Source of the DNA: Deltaproteobacteria bacterium
Lineage (GTDB): Bacteria; Myxococcota_A; Polyangia; Polyangiales; Ga0077539
Direction of reading: 5' to 3'
NCBI GenBank assembly: GCA_016218725.1
Contig: JACRDB010000050.1
Location: 62,001-126,000, forward strand
Length of the DNA: 64,000 nt
Position 1 is the stretch's first letter. Every line of letters starts with the position of its first letter. The notes below the pieces were generated by a model. It saw only the letters and a program-made list of their open reading frames with translations. It was not told the DNA's origin and did no database searches. Below are positions 1-8,481 of this stretch, one piece after another. The position numbers and the translations under genes are program-made.

Positions 1-1
1 G

Positions 2-772
2 AAGATCGAGCACCCGAAGCCCATGAAGGATTTCCTCTATGACACCTTCAATCTCTTTGCGCGGCACCACCCGTGGGTGGGGGCGGAGAACATCCGGCCC
101 AAGAGCGTGGCACGGGAGCTCTACGAGAGCGCCTACAGCTTCAACGACTACGTGAAGGAGTACGGCCTGGAGCGCTCCGAGGGGGTGCTCCTGCGGTACC
201 TCACGGACGCGTACAAGACCCTGCGGCAGACGGTGCCCCGGAGCTTCAAGAGCCCCGCGGTGGACGAGATCGAGGCGCACCTGCGGGCGCTCCTGCGGGA
301 CACCGACGCGTCGCTCCTGGACGCCTGGGAGGCCATGCAGTCCGCCGTGGACGAGCGCGCCAAGACCGTGGCGCGGGCCCCGGAGCCCAAGGACCTCACC
401 CGCGACGCCAGGACCTTCGGGGCCCTGGTGCGCCGGAGCCTCTACGCGCTCCTGCGCGCGCTGGCCGCCAGGGACTGGCAGACCGCCGCGCGGCGGGTGG
501 ACCAGGACCCGGAGGACCCGTGGACCCCGCAGCGCTTCGCCGAGGCCCTCGGGCCGTACTTCGACGAGTTCGCCACGCTGCGGGTGGACCACGCGGCCCG
601 GAGCCCGCAGAACACCCTCATCGACACAAAGAGCGACGGCGCCTGGCGCGTCCGGCAGGTGCTCTGCGACCCGGAGGACTTCAACGAGTGGTGCCTCACC
701 TGCGAGGTGGACCTCGCCCGCTCCCGCGAGGCCGACCGCCCGGTGCTCCGGGTGCTCTCCCTCGGGGTGTAG
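2..772 (+). CDS. C-terminal part of a DUF3516-type superfamily II helicase (5' end outside window)
   Basis: The reading frame is open from base 2, so the gene begins upstream of the window; 256 codons are visible. The visible part matches my memory of the DUF3516 C-terminal domain of DEAD/DEAH-box RNA helicases. Supporting segments are 'FARHHPWVG', 'IRPKSVAREL', the 'YGLERSEGVLLRYL' stretch and 'AYKTLRQTVP'. The helicase motor domains (Walker A, DEAD box) would lie upstream and cannot be checked. The last third is charged and acidic, with 'LCDPEDFNEW' near the end. The frame stops at a TAG 62 bases before the tRNA gene, which has its own promoter. The family call is fairly secure; the substrate is unknown. 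Confidence 0.75.
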   Translation, partial: KIEHPKPMKDFLYDTFNLFARHHPWVGAENIRPKSVARELYESAYSFNDYVKEYGLERSEGVLLRYLTDAYKTLRQTVPRSFKSPAVDEIEAHLRALLRDTDASLLDAWEAMQSAVDERAKTVARAPEPKDLTRDARTFGALVRRSLYALLRALAARDWQTAARRVDQDPEDPWTPQRFAEALGPYFDEFATLRVDHAARSPQNTLIDTKSDGAWRVRQVLCDPEDFNEWCLTCEVDLARSREADRPVLRVLSLGV

Positions 773-794
773 GTGTGGCGCCTACGTGCAGGTC

Positions 795-822
795 TTGACG
801 TCGGGGAGGGGGCGCGTACAAT
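795..822 (+). promoter_or_regulatory. Sigma-70-type promoter of the tRNA gene
   Basis: A TTGACG -35 (795-800) and a TACAAT -10 (817-822) are separated by 16 bases. Transcription would start near 829-831, a few bases before the mature tRNA 5' end at 835. It is the most canonical promoter seen in the window. Confidence 0.7.
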
Positions 823-834
823 ACCCGGGTTTTT

Positions 835-908
835 GCCGGTGTAGCTCAGTCGGTCAGAGCAGGGGAATCATAATCCCAAGGTCGTTGGTTCAAGTCCGAC
901 CGCCGGCA
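835..908 (+). tRNA. tRNA-Met (CAT anticodon), probably the elongator
   Basis: A complete cloverleaf can be folded by hand. It has a 7-bp acceptor stem with one T-G wobble, a D-stem GCTC/GAGC, an anticodon stem with a mismatch at its top pair, loop ATCATAA (anticodon CAT), variable loop AGGTC, and T-arm GTTGG/CCGAC with loop TTCAAGT. The discriminator base is A at 908, followed by CC and then G, so the full CCA end is not encoded. CAT can also belong to tRNA-Ile2, where lysidine modification changes the reading. A true initiator is unlikely because the acceptor stem starts with a G1-C72 pair. Elongator Met is my preferred call. Confidence 0.85.
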
Positions 909-914
909 CCGAGA

Positions 915-962
915 GGCCCTCCGGAGGTATTTCCTCCCCCCCTCCTCCTCTGGAGGGCTTCT
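915..962 (+). terminator. Possible tRNA terminator stem-loop
   Basis: GCCCTCC (916-922) can pair with GGAGGGC (952-958). A smaller GGAGG/CCTCC helix is possible inside the loop. The hairpin is followed by a weak T-containing stretch. It sits directly after the tRNA and before the 3' end of the convergent gene. Confidence 0.4.
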
Positions 963-1019
963 CACTATGTTTTCTGGGGGTTGCAGCACCGCTTCGAAGA
1001 GCCGGACGGCGCAGGAGCG

Positions 1020-1736
1020 CTAGAACCCGACCCGAAGGGTGGCGGTGAAGGTCGGGCCGAAGCTGGTGTTGTACTCCTTCTCGAGCTCCCCGGCGGTCCA
1101 GAAGGTCTGGGAGCCGGTCAGGGCGAGGATGAGGGTGCGGCTTCCGAGCTGGGCCAGTCGGAAATCGATTCCGAGACCGACCATGATGCCCGACCCGCTG
1201 GTCTCGAAGGTGTTGCCGTTCCTGGTGGCGACGGCGGCGAGGGCGCGGAGCCCACCCTCGGCGCGAAGGGAGATCACCGAGGACAGGGGCAGCCAGGCCA
1301 TGGCCATCAGCTGCGCATCGAGCATTGCGGTCCTGGTCTCTTGGGAGGAGCTTGAGCCGCCATCCAGGCCCAGCAGGATGCCGTAGCTTGCGGACGCTCG
1401 GAGTCCGAAGGTGCCGAAGCGATACCCGATCCCCAGGTCGGTTCGGGTACCACCCACGAGGGGTCCACACTCGCGGGTGCAGGCATCGAGGGCGAAGCCC
1501 GTGTCGAGGAAGAAGCCCCCGCGCCAGGGGACGACGGGCGGCGTGGCCTGGGGTGTGGCGGTGGTGGGGGCGGCAGGCGCGACGGCAGGCGCGACGGCAG
1601 GCGCGACGGGGAGGGCCCGCAGCGCCGCCGCGCCAAGGGGAGCCGCCTGGGGTCGGGGTTGGGGCTGGGCGAGCGCCAGCGGGGTGCTGAGGATCAGAGC
1701 GGGGCAGAGAACGAGGACAGAGCGTGTGTTGGACAT
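1020..1736 (-). CDS. Predicted outer-membrane beta-barrel-like protein
   Basis: The 238-aa product has a clear Sec signal peptide (MSNTRSVLVLCPALILSTPLALA). An Ala/Pro/Val-rich linker follows, whose DNA contains three tandem 12-bp units (about 1572-1607) encoding APAV repeats. After about residue 70 come alternating hydrophobic/polar strands rich in Gly and aromatics ('LGIGYRFGTFGLRAS', 'MVGLGIDFRL') and a C-terminal 'FTATLRVGF' ending in Phe, typical of outer-membrane barrels. The frame runs open further upstream, but the ATG at 1736 is chosen because of an excellent Shine-Dalgarno and the signal peptide. It is convergent with the tRNA. The specific function is unknown. Confidence 0.7.
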   Translation of the reverse strand: MSNTRSVLVLCPALILSTPLALAQPQPRPQAAPLGAAALRALPVAPAVAPAVAPAAPTTATPQATPPVVPWRGGFFLDTGFALDACTRECGPLVGGTRTDLGIGYRFGTFGLRASASYGILLGLDGGSSSSQETRTAMLDAQLMAMAWLPLSSVISLRAEGGLRALAAVATRNGNTFETSGSGIMVGLGIDFRLAQLGSRTLILALTGSQTFWTAGELEKEYNTSFGPTFTATLRVGF

Positions 1737-1740
1737 GGGG

Positions 1741-1748
1741 ACCTCCTT
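1741..1748 (-). promoter_or_regulatory. Strong Shine-Dalgarno fixing the start at 1736
   Basis: On the minus strand AAGGAGGT lies 4 bases before the ATG. It rules out the longer in-frame extension to 1949. Confidence 0.75.
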
Positions 1749-1964
1749 GCAGTGCGGGTATCGCGTCGGGGACCGAGGAGGTTGCGTGGAAAGTGACAAT
1801 GGCCCCGAGAGCGGCGGTGGCTCCCCGTTCCCAGGCGGAACAACCGCGTGGACCTCACCCGCCTGTGGTCGCTGTAGCCCTGGCCCCAACACCAGAAGGT
1901 AGGTGAATGTAGGCAGGCCTGGCTCCAGGGTCGCGGGACGACCTTCCACCGACGCATGCCTTCG

Positions 1965-1972
1965 GGTACAAC
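1965..1972 (+). promoter_or_regulatory. GGTACAAC element before the Crp/Fnr gene
   Basis: A -10-like TACAAC preceded by GG ends 12 bases before the ATG at 1985. No convincing -35 is seen. It is one of the recurrent GGTRCYA-type elements described in the findings. Confidence 0.35.
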
Positions 1973-1984
1973 CGCGGGGGCTTC

Positions 1985-2644
1985 ATGTCGGAGATCTCCC
2001 CCGCCGAGCGCGACCGATTGCTGGAGCACTTCGGCCGCAGGTACAACAACGGCGAGGTGATCTTCCGCGAGGGGGACCCCTCGCGCGAGGTGTTCATGCT
2101 CCAGGAGGGGCGCGTGCGCGTGATGAAGCGCGTGCGCACCGTGGAGCGATCGATCCAGATCCTGAAGCCCGGGGACCTCTTCGGCGAGAGCGCGCTGCTC
2201 TCGGGCGTGCAGCGCGCGTCCACGGCGATCGCGTTGTCCGACGTGGTGGTGCTGGCCCTGGACCCGGACACGTTCAACACGCTCCTCCAGGGCTCCGGCG
2301 CCGTGGCCACGCGCCTCGTGCAGCAGCTCGTGCGGCGCCTGCGCGACGCCGAGGACCAGATCGAGAACATGCTCCTCAAGGACCACCAGTCCAAGGTGGT
2401 CAACGCGCTCCTGCGCCTGGCGTCGGAGACGGGCAGGGTCACCGGCAGCGCCCAGGTGGCCGTGTCCCCGCTGGAGCTCTCCGCGCGCTCGGGCCTCGAC
2501 GTGGACACCGTCAAGCGCACCGTGCTCCAGCTCCGCGAGGGGCAGTACATCCGCATCGTCGAGGAGAAGGTCGCCATCGACGACCTGGACGCGCTCCGCA
2601 GGCTCTTCACCCTCCTCGGGATGAAAGAGCAGGTCCGCGGGTAG
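1985..2644 (+). CDS. Crp/Fnr-family transcriptional regulator
   Basis: The 219-aa length is typical of the family. The N-terminal cyclic-nucleotide-binding beta-roll is clear: 'NGEVIFREGDPSREVFMLQEGRV' fits the first strands and 'LKPGDLFGESALLSG' fits the phosphate-binding cassette region. A dimerisation helix follows around residues 100-135. A C-terminal winged helix-turn-helix around 150-200 holds the recognition segment 'SGLDVDTVKRTVLQL'. There are no N-terminal Cys clusters, so it is not an obvious FNR-type iron-sulfur sensor; the ligand is unknown. It has its own upstream element and is followed by 200 bases before the TPR gene. Confidence 0.9.
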   Translation: MSEISPAERDRLLEHFGRRYNNGEVIFREGDPSREVFMLQEGRVRVMKRVRTVERSIQILKPGDLFGESALLSGVQRASTAIALSDVVVLALDPDTFNTLLQGSGAVATRLVQQLVRRLRDAEDQIENMLLKDHQSKVVNALLRLASETGRVTGSAQVAVSPLELSARSGLDVDTVKRTVLQLREGQYIRIVEEKVAIDDLDALRRLFTLLGMKEQVRG

Positions 2645-2789
2645 CGCGCCCTGCGGGCTCCGTGTCCGCCCGCGGTGATCCTGTGCAGCGTTGGAGCTCC
2701 TGCGCGTCGCTGCGGTTGGATTATTCCACCGACGGTGCGCGAGGGGTGTGCCGTGTGTTCACGGTGGGGGTGGGAAGTCAAATTTCGTG

Positions 2790-2819
2790 TTGACCGGGGG
2801 CCCTCGGGGTTGCTAGTAC
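2790..2819 (+). promoter_or_regulatory. Predicted promoter of the TPR lipoprotein / HTH pair
   Basis: TTGACC (2790-2795) is followed after 18 bases by an extended -10, TGC-TAGTAC (2811-2819). Transcription would begin near 2826, which excludes upstream in-frame starts and supports the ATG at 2873. Confidence 0.5.
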
Positions 2820-2872
2820 GGGTGCCCTTGGCAGGCTGGAAGGACCGTGCAGCGCGTTTCTTGGATCACCCG

Positions 2873-3670
2873 ATGGCCTGCTTGTTGCTCGGAATGCTTG
2901 CGGCGATGGGATGGGCCTGTCGCGGCGTGAGCGAGGACGCACGACTGCAATCGCAGGCGCAAGTGAACCTGGGCCGGAGCCAATACGCCGACGAGCACAA
3001 CCTCCGCGCGGCGCTGGAGTCGCTGGAGCGCGCGGTGCGCCTCGACCCGGAGAACGCCGAGGCGCACCTGGTCCTCGGGCACCTCTACGGCGTGCAGGCG
3101 CTGTGGGAGCGGGCCCAGAGCCTGCTGGAGCGCTCGGTGGAGCTGTACGTGCGGGACGCCGCGGAGGACGAGCGGGCCCGCAGCCCCCTGGCCGAGGCGC
3201 GCAACCACCTGGCGCAGGTGTACATCAACCGCGGCCGCTTCGATGACGCCATCGCCCTGGAGCGCCTGGTGACCACGGAGGTGCTCTACGACGCCCAGCA
3301 CCTGGCCTGGGGGAACCTCGGGCTGGCATACCTGCGCAAGGGGGACCTCACCCAGGCCGTGGAGGCCCTGTCCCGCGCGGTGCAGATCCAGCCGCAGTTC
3401 TGCGTCGGGCGCTACCGGCTCGGCGAGGCGTACTATCGCCAGGAGGACTACGCCCACGCGCTGGAGGCGCTGAACGCCGCGCTCTCCACGCCGCAGGAGG
3501 CGTGTCAGGGCATCCAGGCGGCGTACCTGGTCCGGGGCCAGGTGCGGGTGCGGCTGCACCAGCCGGACGAGGCGCGGGAGGACCTGGCGCGCTGCGTGGC
3601 CCTCGCGGCGGACACGCCGGAGGGGCGCCTGTGCGCGGAGCTGGGTCGCTCCGTGGCGGTGGGCCCATGA
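2873..3670 (+). CDS. TPR-repeat lipoprotein, Tgl/PilW/PilF-like
   Basis: The 265-aa product starts with a short hydrophobic signal (MACLLLGMLAAMGWAC). Cys16 is a plausible but non-canonical lipobox cysteine, because GWA replaces the usual L-(A/S)-(G/A). Five or more tetratricopeptide repeats follow, for example 'AHLVLGHLYGVQALWERA', 'ARNHLAQVYINRGRFDDA' and 'WGNLGLAYLRKGDLTQA'. Several late cysteines could form disulfides, as expected of a periplasmic protein. Layout and size resemble type IV pilus secretin pilotins (Tgl in Myxococcus, PilF/PilW elsewhere); that role is inferred. The stop overlaps the next start (ATGA), so the two genes are coupled. The true start could be an upstream non-ATG codon, but the promoter position argues against it. 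Confidence 0.75.
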   Translation: MACLLLGMLAAMGWACRGVSEDARLQSQAQVNLGRSQYADEHNLRAALESLERAVRLDPENAEAHLVLGHLYGVQALWERAQSLLERSVELYVRDAAEDERARSPLAEARNHLAQVYINRGRFDDAIALERLVTTEVLYDAQHLAWGNLGLAYLRKGDLTQAVEALSRAVQIQPQFCVGRYRLGEAYYRQEDYAHALEALNAALSTPQEACQGIQAAYLVRGQVRVRLHQPDEAREDLARCVALAADTPEGRLCAELGRSVAVGP

Positions 3671-4449
3671 GCACCAGCGCAGGACCGGCCGTCAAGCGCG
3701 CGCGCAAGCCCCGCAAGCCCAAGGCCGCCGTGGCCGTGGTGGAGGTCCTGGCGGAGGCGACGGCGCCGTCGGAGGCGCTGGACACAGCGGCGCTGGCCAA
3801 GGCGCGCGCGGAGGCGATCGCCTCCGGGGACGACCCCAGGGTCTCCATGGAGCGCGCCGTGGCCCTCCCGCGGCCCAAGGGCGAGGCCGACCTCGCCCCG
3901 GAGAGCGTTGCGCAGCAAGCGATTCCGACGGAGGCGGCGGTGCCCGCGGCGCCGCAGCCCGCGCAGGACGCCTCCCTGGTGCCGGCCTTGAGGGCCGTGC
4001 CCGCGCCGAGGCTCCGGGCGCTGGAGCCCCTCGGGTCGTGGCTGCGGCGCGAGCGGGAGCTGCGCGGGATCGCGCTCGAAGAGGTCTCGGACAGCACGCG
4101 CATCCCGGTGCCGTCGCTGGTCCATCTTGAAGCGGGGCGCTACGGCGAGCTCCCGGGGGATGTGTTCGTGCGGGGCTTCCTGCGGTCCTACGCGAGGGTC
4201 GTGGGGCTCTCCCAGGACGACGCGCTCGCGCGGTACAGCGCGGAGCAGCGGGCCCGGGACGTCAAGCCCGTGCTCCTTCGGGTGGTGGACCCGTCGGCGC
4301 CGAAGGGGCGGCGCTTCGGGCTCGCCATCGCGCTGGTGGTCTTCGGGATCCTGGCCACGCTGGCGGCGTCGTTCCTCTTGCGCCCGCGCAACCAGGACCG
4401 CCCGGAGCAGCTCTCGAGCCTCGACGAGACGTCCGCGCACCTGGGCTGA
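3667..4449 (+). CDS. RodZ-like helix-turn-helix membrane protein
   Basis: The 260-aa product begins with a basic Lys/Arg/Ala/Pro-rich disordered segment of about 115 residues. An HTH_25-type DNA-binding fold (about 118-195) follows: 'LGSWLRRERELRGIALEEVS', 'TRIPVPSLVHLEAGRY' and 'DVFVRGFLRSYARVVGL'. This is the signature of RodZ and related cytoskeleton-associated proteins. A single membrane helix ('LAIALVVFGILATLAASFLL') lies near the C terminus, with only about 17 residues beyond it, so the periplasmic RodZ domain is missing. The HTH domain would be cytoplasmic. The start overlaps the TPR gene stop by 4 bases. PilF-rodZ adjacency is known in other bacteria and fits here. Confidence 0.8.
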   Translation: MSTSAGPAVKRARKPRKPKAAVAVVEVLAEATAPSEALDTAALAKARAEAIASGDDPRVSMERAVALPRPKGEADLAPESVAQQAIPTEAAVPAAPQPAQDASLVPALRAVPAPRLRALEPLGSWLRRERELRGIALEEVSDSTRIPVPSLVHLEAGRYGELPGDVFVRGFLRSYARVVGLSQDDALARYSAEQRARDVKPVLLRVVDPSAPKGRRFGLAIALVVFGILATLAASFLLRPRNQDRPEQLSSLDETSAHLG

Positions 4450-4625
4450 CAGGAGCTTCAGGGCGGACACCGGATGCGGTGCGGCCGACGGGCAGAATTG
4501 CCTTTGAAGCGCGAGAAAGAACGTTTGAAGTCCGTACACCCTGGCGCGAACCTTCTGAGGTTCGTTGGTGTGCTTGGGAGCTTCTGGGCCGGCGCGGTTG
4601 ACATCCCGACAACGCGGGGTGTCAG

Positions 4626-7598
4626 ATGACCAGCATGGCGGACACACGGCGCTGGGGTTGGTTGGTGAGCGCGTGGATCCTGGGTGCGTGCGAAGGGGTG
4701 CCTTCTCCGCCCGATGGTGCCACCGCGGACCGCGTCGTGCCAGACACCCTGGACGCCGCGGCGCCGGTGGACAGCGCCACGGACCTCGCCGTCACCGAAG
4801 GCGCCGCGGACGGCGACGACGGCACCGCTCGCTGTACTTCGGACCGGGAGTGCTCAGGGCGGGGACTCGTGTGTGACCGGACCCAGGGCGTGTGTACGGA
4901 GTGCGTCCGCAGCGCGGACTGCGTCGAGGGTGGTCGCTTCTGCCTGGGCGGTCGGTGCGTGGTGCCGGTGCCTTGCACCACCTCGCGGATGTGCCCCGGG
5001 CAAGTGTGCGACGCCACTCGCGGCCACTGCGTCGACTGCGGCTCTGACATAGACTGCCCACCGACCGCGCGCTGCGTCGAGGGCTCCTGCGCGCTGAGGC
5101 CGCCGGTGTGCCGCTCGACCCGGGAGTGCACGGCCCTGGGCCTGGTGTGCGACAGGGTGAGGAGCCACTGCGTGGAGTGCGTAGTTCCGGCCGACTGTGC
5201 AGCGGGCTCCTACTGCGCGGTGGACGGCACCTGCCGCCCGCACGTGTGCCGGCCGGGCACCGCGGAGTGCATTGATGAGCGCACCTCTCGCGTGTGCGCG
5301 ATGGACGGGGTTCGCTGGAGCGAGGCGCCCTGTCCACCTGGCCAGCGCTGCGTGGGTGGGAGCTGCCGCGAGCCGGTCTGCGCGCCGGGCGCGGTGGACT
5401 GCGCGGACTCGTCAACGCGGAGGAGATGCAACGCGGACGGACTGGGCTACGCGTCCGTGGCCTGCGCGGCGATGGAGCGCTGCGCGATGGGCATGTGCCT
5501 ACCGATGCGGTGCATGCCGGGCGAGGTGGGCTGCGCCAACAGCACCACCCGCAGGACCTGCAACCCCGACGGCCTCGGGGTCAGCACGACCCCCTGCGCA
5601 GCCCGCGAGGGCTGTGTCGCGGGTCGCTGCGTCCCCTGGGTGTGTACCCCTGGCGAGGCGAGCTGTCCCACGGGCAGTGCCCGAGGCGTCTGCGCCGAAG
5701 ACGGGCAGGCCGTCACCGCGACGATGTGCTCCACCGGGGAGAGCTGTCTGGCGGGGAGCTGCCGCGCGCCGGTCTGCACGCCGGGTGCGGTGGACTGTGC
5801 AGACTCCACCACCCGGAGGACGTGCAACGCGGACGGACTGGGCCGCACCTCGGTGGCCTGCGCGGCGATGGAGCGCTGCGTGATGGGCATGTGCCTACCG
5901 ATGCGGTGCACGCCGGGCGAGGTGGGCTGCGCCAACAGCACCACCCGCAGGACCTGCAACCCCGACGGCCTCGGGGTCAGCACGACCCCCTGCGCAGCCC
6001 GCGAGGGCTGTGTCACGGGTCGCTGCGTCCCCTGGGTGTGTACCCCTGGCGAGGCGAGCTGTCCCACGGGCAGCGCCCGAGGCGTCTGCGCCGAGGACGG
6101 ACAGTCCGTGGAGCGGACGACGTGCGGGACCCTGGAGTCCTGCGCGGGCGGGCGCTGCGTCCCGCGAAGCTGCACGCCGGGGAGTGCGACCTGCCTCTCG
6201 CCGACGATGCGCGGGGTGTGCAGCGCGGACGGGCTTACCGTGGTGCCGTCGGCCTGCGCCGCGGGGCAGTCGTGCGCCGCGGGGGTCTGCGCGGCACGGC
6301 TGTGTGTACCGGGTACGTCGGAGTGCGCTGACGCGGCGACGCGCCGCACCTGCAACGCGGACGGGACGGGCTTTGGCGCGGTGTCGTGCGCTGCGGCGCC
6401 CAACGCGACCGGACGCTGTGTCGGGGGCGCGTGCTCCTTCACCTGCGACGCGGGCTTCGGCGACTGTGACCGGCTGGACTCCAACGGCTGCGAGGTGCTC
6501 GTAGGCAGCTCGATTTCTCATTGCGGGGCCTGCGGGATCGCGTGTCCCACGCCCCCCAATGCACTGCCGAACTGCGTCTCGGGCGCATGCGCCTTCGTGT
6601 GCCGGGCCGGTTTTGGAGACTGCGATCGGGAGGCGACCAACGGCTGTGAGACAACGCTGGGCTCCTCGACGCATTGCTCCGCCTGCGGCGTCGCTTGCCC
6701 GACGGGGCAGGTGTGCGAGACCGGTCGCTGCGTGACGCCACCTCAGTGCGATTATCCGTACGCTCCTTGCGGCTCTCGGTGCGTGAATCTCCGGAGCGAA
6801 CCGACGGATTGTGGCGCCTGCGGCAACGCCTGTCCCGCGGGGCAGTACTGCGCCCTCGGCCGCTGCGTCGCGTCCTGTCCCCCGGGGACCACGACTTCCG
6901 GCAGGGGTTGCTACATCGAACCGGCAGACTCGACGCGCTGCGGGAGTGGTCCGTGCAACCAGGGGCGGGTCTGTGACTTCGCCATGGCTGGGAGCGCCAC
7001 CTCGGCCGTGGCGTACTGTACGGGGGCCTGCTCTCCAGGGCTGGCGCTCTGCGGCCGCGAGTGCGCCAACCTCCAGACCAGCATCGCCCACTGTGGGGCC
7101 TGCGGAAACGTCTGTGCGCTGGGGCAGCTATGCCTCGGGGGGCGCTGCACCACGGTCACCGAGACCGAGGCGCGGTGCTACCCTCTGAGCGCCTGCGGCA
7201 CCCGCTGCGCCAACCTCCGGAGCGACCCGGCGGACTGTGGCGCGTGCGGCAACGCCTGCCCCTCGGGGCAGTACTGCGCCCTCGGCCGCTGCGTTGCGTC
7301 CTGTCCCCCGGGGACCTTGGAGGTCGGGCGGGCGTGCTATCTCGAACCGACCGATGGGCGTCGCTGCGGTGGCGGTGCGCTCTGCAACCAGGGGCGGGTC
7401 TGTGACATCGCGATGGCGGGCAGCGCCGTCTCTGCCGTGGCGTACTGCACGGGGGTCTGCTCCCCGGGGCTGACGCTCTGTGGTCGCGAGTGCGCCAACC
7501 TCCAGTCGAGCTTCGCCCACTGCGGGCGCTGCGACGCCCCATGTCCCACGGGGCAGCTCTGCCTGGGAGGCGCATGCATCACCTGGACAGGGCGCTGA
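4626..7598 (+). CDS. Large cysteine-rich repeat lipoprotein
   Basis: The 990-aa surface protein has a lipoprotein signal with lipobox LGAC (Cys about residue 22). An Asp/Ala-rich linker follows, then about 900 residues of short disulfide-type modules with a Cys roughly every 8-15 residues. Recurrent module motifs are 'CTPG.A.CA', 'RR.CN.DG', 'C..G..C.AG.C' and later 'CGACG..C..GQ.C..GRC'. Two internal DNA duplications are obvious: a 396-bp unit (5372-5767, repeated from 5768) and a 426-bp unit (about 6745-7170, repeated 7171-7596). The module style is common in myxobacterial surface proteins. Binding partner and function are unknown. The ATG at 4635 is an alternative start. No clear promoter was found in 4450-4625. 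Confidence 0.8.
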   Translation: MTSMADTRRWGWLVSAWILGACEGVPSPPDGATADRVVPDTLDAAAPVDSATDLAVTEGAADGDDGTARCTSDRECSGRGLVCDRTQGVCTECVRSADCVEGGRFCLGGRCVVPVPCTTSRMCPGQVCDATRGHCVDCGSDIDCPPTARCVEGSCALRPPVCRSTRECTALGLVCDRVRSHCVECVVPADCAAGSYCAVDGTCRPHVCRPGTAECIDERTSRVCAMDGVRWSEAPCPPGQRCVGGSCREPVCAPGAVDCADSSTRRRCNADGLGYASVACAAMERCAMGMCLPMRCMPGEVGCANSTTRRTCNPDGLGVSTTPCAAREGCVAGRCVPWVCTPGEASCPTGSARGVCAEDGQAVTATMCSTGESCLAGSCRAPVCTPGAVDCADSTTRRTCNADGLGRTSVACAAMERCVMGMCLPMRCTPGEVGCANSTTRRTCNPDGLGVSTTPCAAREGCVTGRCVPWVCTPGEASCPTGSARGVCAEDGQSVERTTCGTLESCAGGRCVPRSCTPGSATCLSPTMRGVCSADGLTVVPSACAAGQSCAAGVCAARLCVPGTSECADAATRRTCNADGTGFGAVSCAAAPNATGRCVGGACSFTCDAGFGDCDRLDSNGCEVLVGSSISHCGACGIACPTPPNALPNCVSGACAFVCRAGFGDCDREATNGCETTLGSSTHCSACGVACPTGQVCETGRCVTPPQCDYPYAPCGSRCVNLRSEPTDCGACGNACPAGQYCALGRCVASCPPGTTTSGRGCYIEPADSTRCGSGPCNQGRVCDFAMAGSATSAVAYCTGACSPGLALCGRECANLQTSIAHCGACGNVCALGQLCLGGRCTTVTETEARCYPLSACGTRCANLRSDPADCGACGNACPSGQYCALGRCVASCPPGTLEVGRACYLEPTDGRRCGGGALCNQGRVCDIAMAGSAVSAVAYCTGVCSPGLTLCGRECANLQSSFAHCGRCDAPCPTGQLCLGGACITWTGR
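5372..6106 (+). repeat. 396-bp tandem duplication inside the Cys-rich gene
   Basis: Two near-identical in-frame copies (132 codons each) start at 5372 and 5768. The second copy's similarity fades near 6106. Landmarks such as GCATGTGCCT occur at 5491 and 5887, exactly 396 apart. Confidence 0.85.
6745..7596 (+). repeat. 426-bp tandem duplication inside the Cys-rich gene
   Basis: Two diverged copies of 142 codons each sit back to back. The GGCAGTACTG landmark lies at 6841 and again at 7267. The copies are more diverged than the 396-bp pair, which suggests an older event. Confidence 0.8.
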
Positions 7599-7734
7599 GG
7601 CCAAGGCGCTTCCTCCCGGGGCGAGCCCAGGGCGCACGATTGCTACAGAGGAATACGGATTGAATGGCCGGAAATCGGGACTGTATCTCCGCCGCCCTGG
7701 TCTCCGGGTCCCGTGGATCCTATGCTGACCTATT

Positions 7735-7740
7735 AGGAGG
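7735..7740 (+). promoter_or_regulatory. Shine-Dalgarno of recO
   Basis: AGGAGG lies 9 bases before the ATG at 7750 and fixes the start. Confidence 0.6.
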
Positions 7741-7749
7741 CTTACCCCC

Positions 7750-8475
7750 ATGGTCGACGAGCGCCGCGCCTTCGTGCTCGGACGCAGGCTCCTGCGAGAG
7801 TCCGACCTGGGGGTGACCCTCCTCCTGGATGACGGCTCCGCCCACGAGGCCTGGGCGCCCGCGGGCATGGCCTCGCAGCGCCGCTTCGCCGCGGGGCTGT
7901 CCACCCAGGTGCTCTTCCGGGTGGGGCTCCGCGAGCACCGCCGTGGCCTGCGTCTGGAGCATTGCCTGGTGGAGCAGGCCTGGCCGGGGCTCCTGTCCTC
8001 GCTGCACCGCCAGAGCGCCGCCGCGGTGCTCACGGGGGCGGCCCTGGAGCTCACGCCCCACGCCGGGGCCGGGGCTCACGGCTTCCTCCTCCTGGGCGAT
8101 GGCTATCAGCGCCTGGCCGTGACGAACGCACCCTCGGCGTCCGCGGCGGTGCTGGCGCGGCTCGTCTTCGAGCTCCTGGCGGACGGAGGCCACGCGCTCT
8201 CCCTGGACCGCTGCGCCCGTTGCCACACCCCCGCGCCGGAGGACCGTCGGGTGACCGTGGAGCCGGCCGCGGGGGGCGTGCGCTGCCGTCGCTGCGGCGG
8301 CGGTCCCTATGTGCTCCTGGCCCGGGACCGCGCCGCCCTCCGGGCCGTGCTCGCCGGGGACGAGAGCGCCTGGCGCCCGGAGCTCCTGTCCATCGTGTCG
8401 CACCTGCTCGTGGCCGCCGCCCCGACCACCAGCGCCACCCTCGGGCGCCTCGGGCCCCTCCTTGGTGGAGCGTAG
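7750..8475 (+). CDS. recO: DNA repair protein RecO
   Basis: RecO loads RecA in the RecFOR pathway and anneals SSB-coated single strands. The 241-aa length is normal. The N-terminal OB-fold region has the family pattern 'AFVLGRRLLRESDLGVTLLL' and a residue-40 segment 'ASQRRFAAGL'. A central helical region precedes a C-terminal zinc-finger-like motif with paired cysteines ('CARCHTP' and 'RCRRCGG', about residues 157-182). The start is fixed by a good Shine-Dalgarno. It is followed after 6 bases by a convergent gene. The similarity is recognised by layout rather than strong identity, so some doubt remains. Confidence 0.8.
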   Translation: MVDERRAFVLGRRLLRESDLGVTLLLDDGSAHEAWAPAGMASQRRFAAGLSTQVLFRVGLREHRRGLRLEHCLVEQAWPGLLSSLHRQSAAAVLTGAALELTPHAGAGAHGFLLLGDGYQRLAVTNAPSASAAVLARLVFELLADGGHALSLDRCARCHTPAPEDRRVTVEPAAGGVRCRRCGGGPYVLLARDRAALRAVLAGDESAWRPELLSIVSHLLVAAAPTTSATLGRLGPLLGGA

Positions 8476-8481
8476 GCGACC

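Noticed and set aside
835..908. Initiator tRNA-fMet.
   Set aside because: The acceptor stem begins with a paired G1-C72, unlike the initiator mismatch, and the anticodon stem lacks the three G-C pairs in the initiator pattern. Ile2 remains possible.
4598..4603. TTGACA as a -35 for the Cys-rich gene.
   Set aside because: No -10-like hexamer lies 16-18 bases downstream; the ATG is only 22 bases away.
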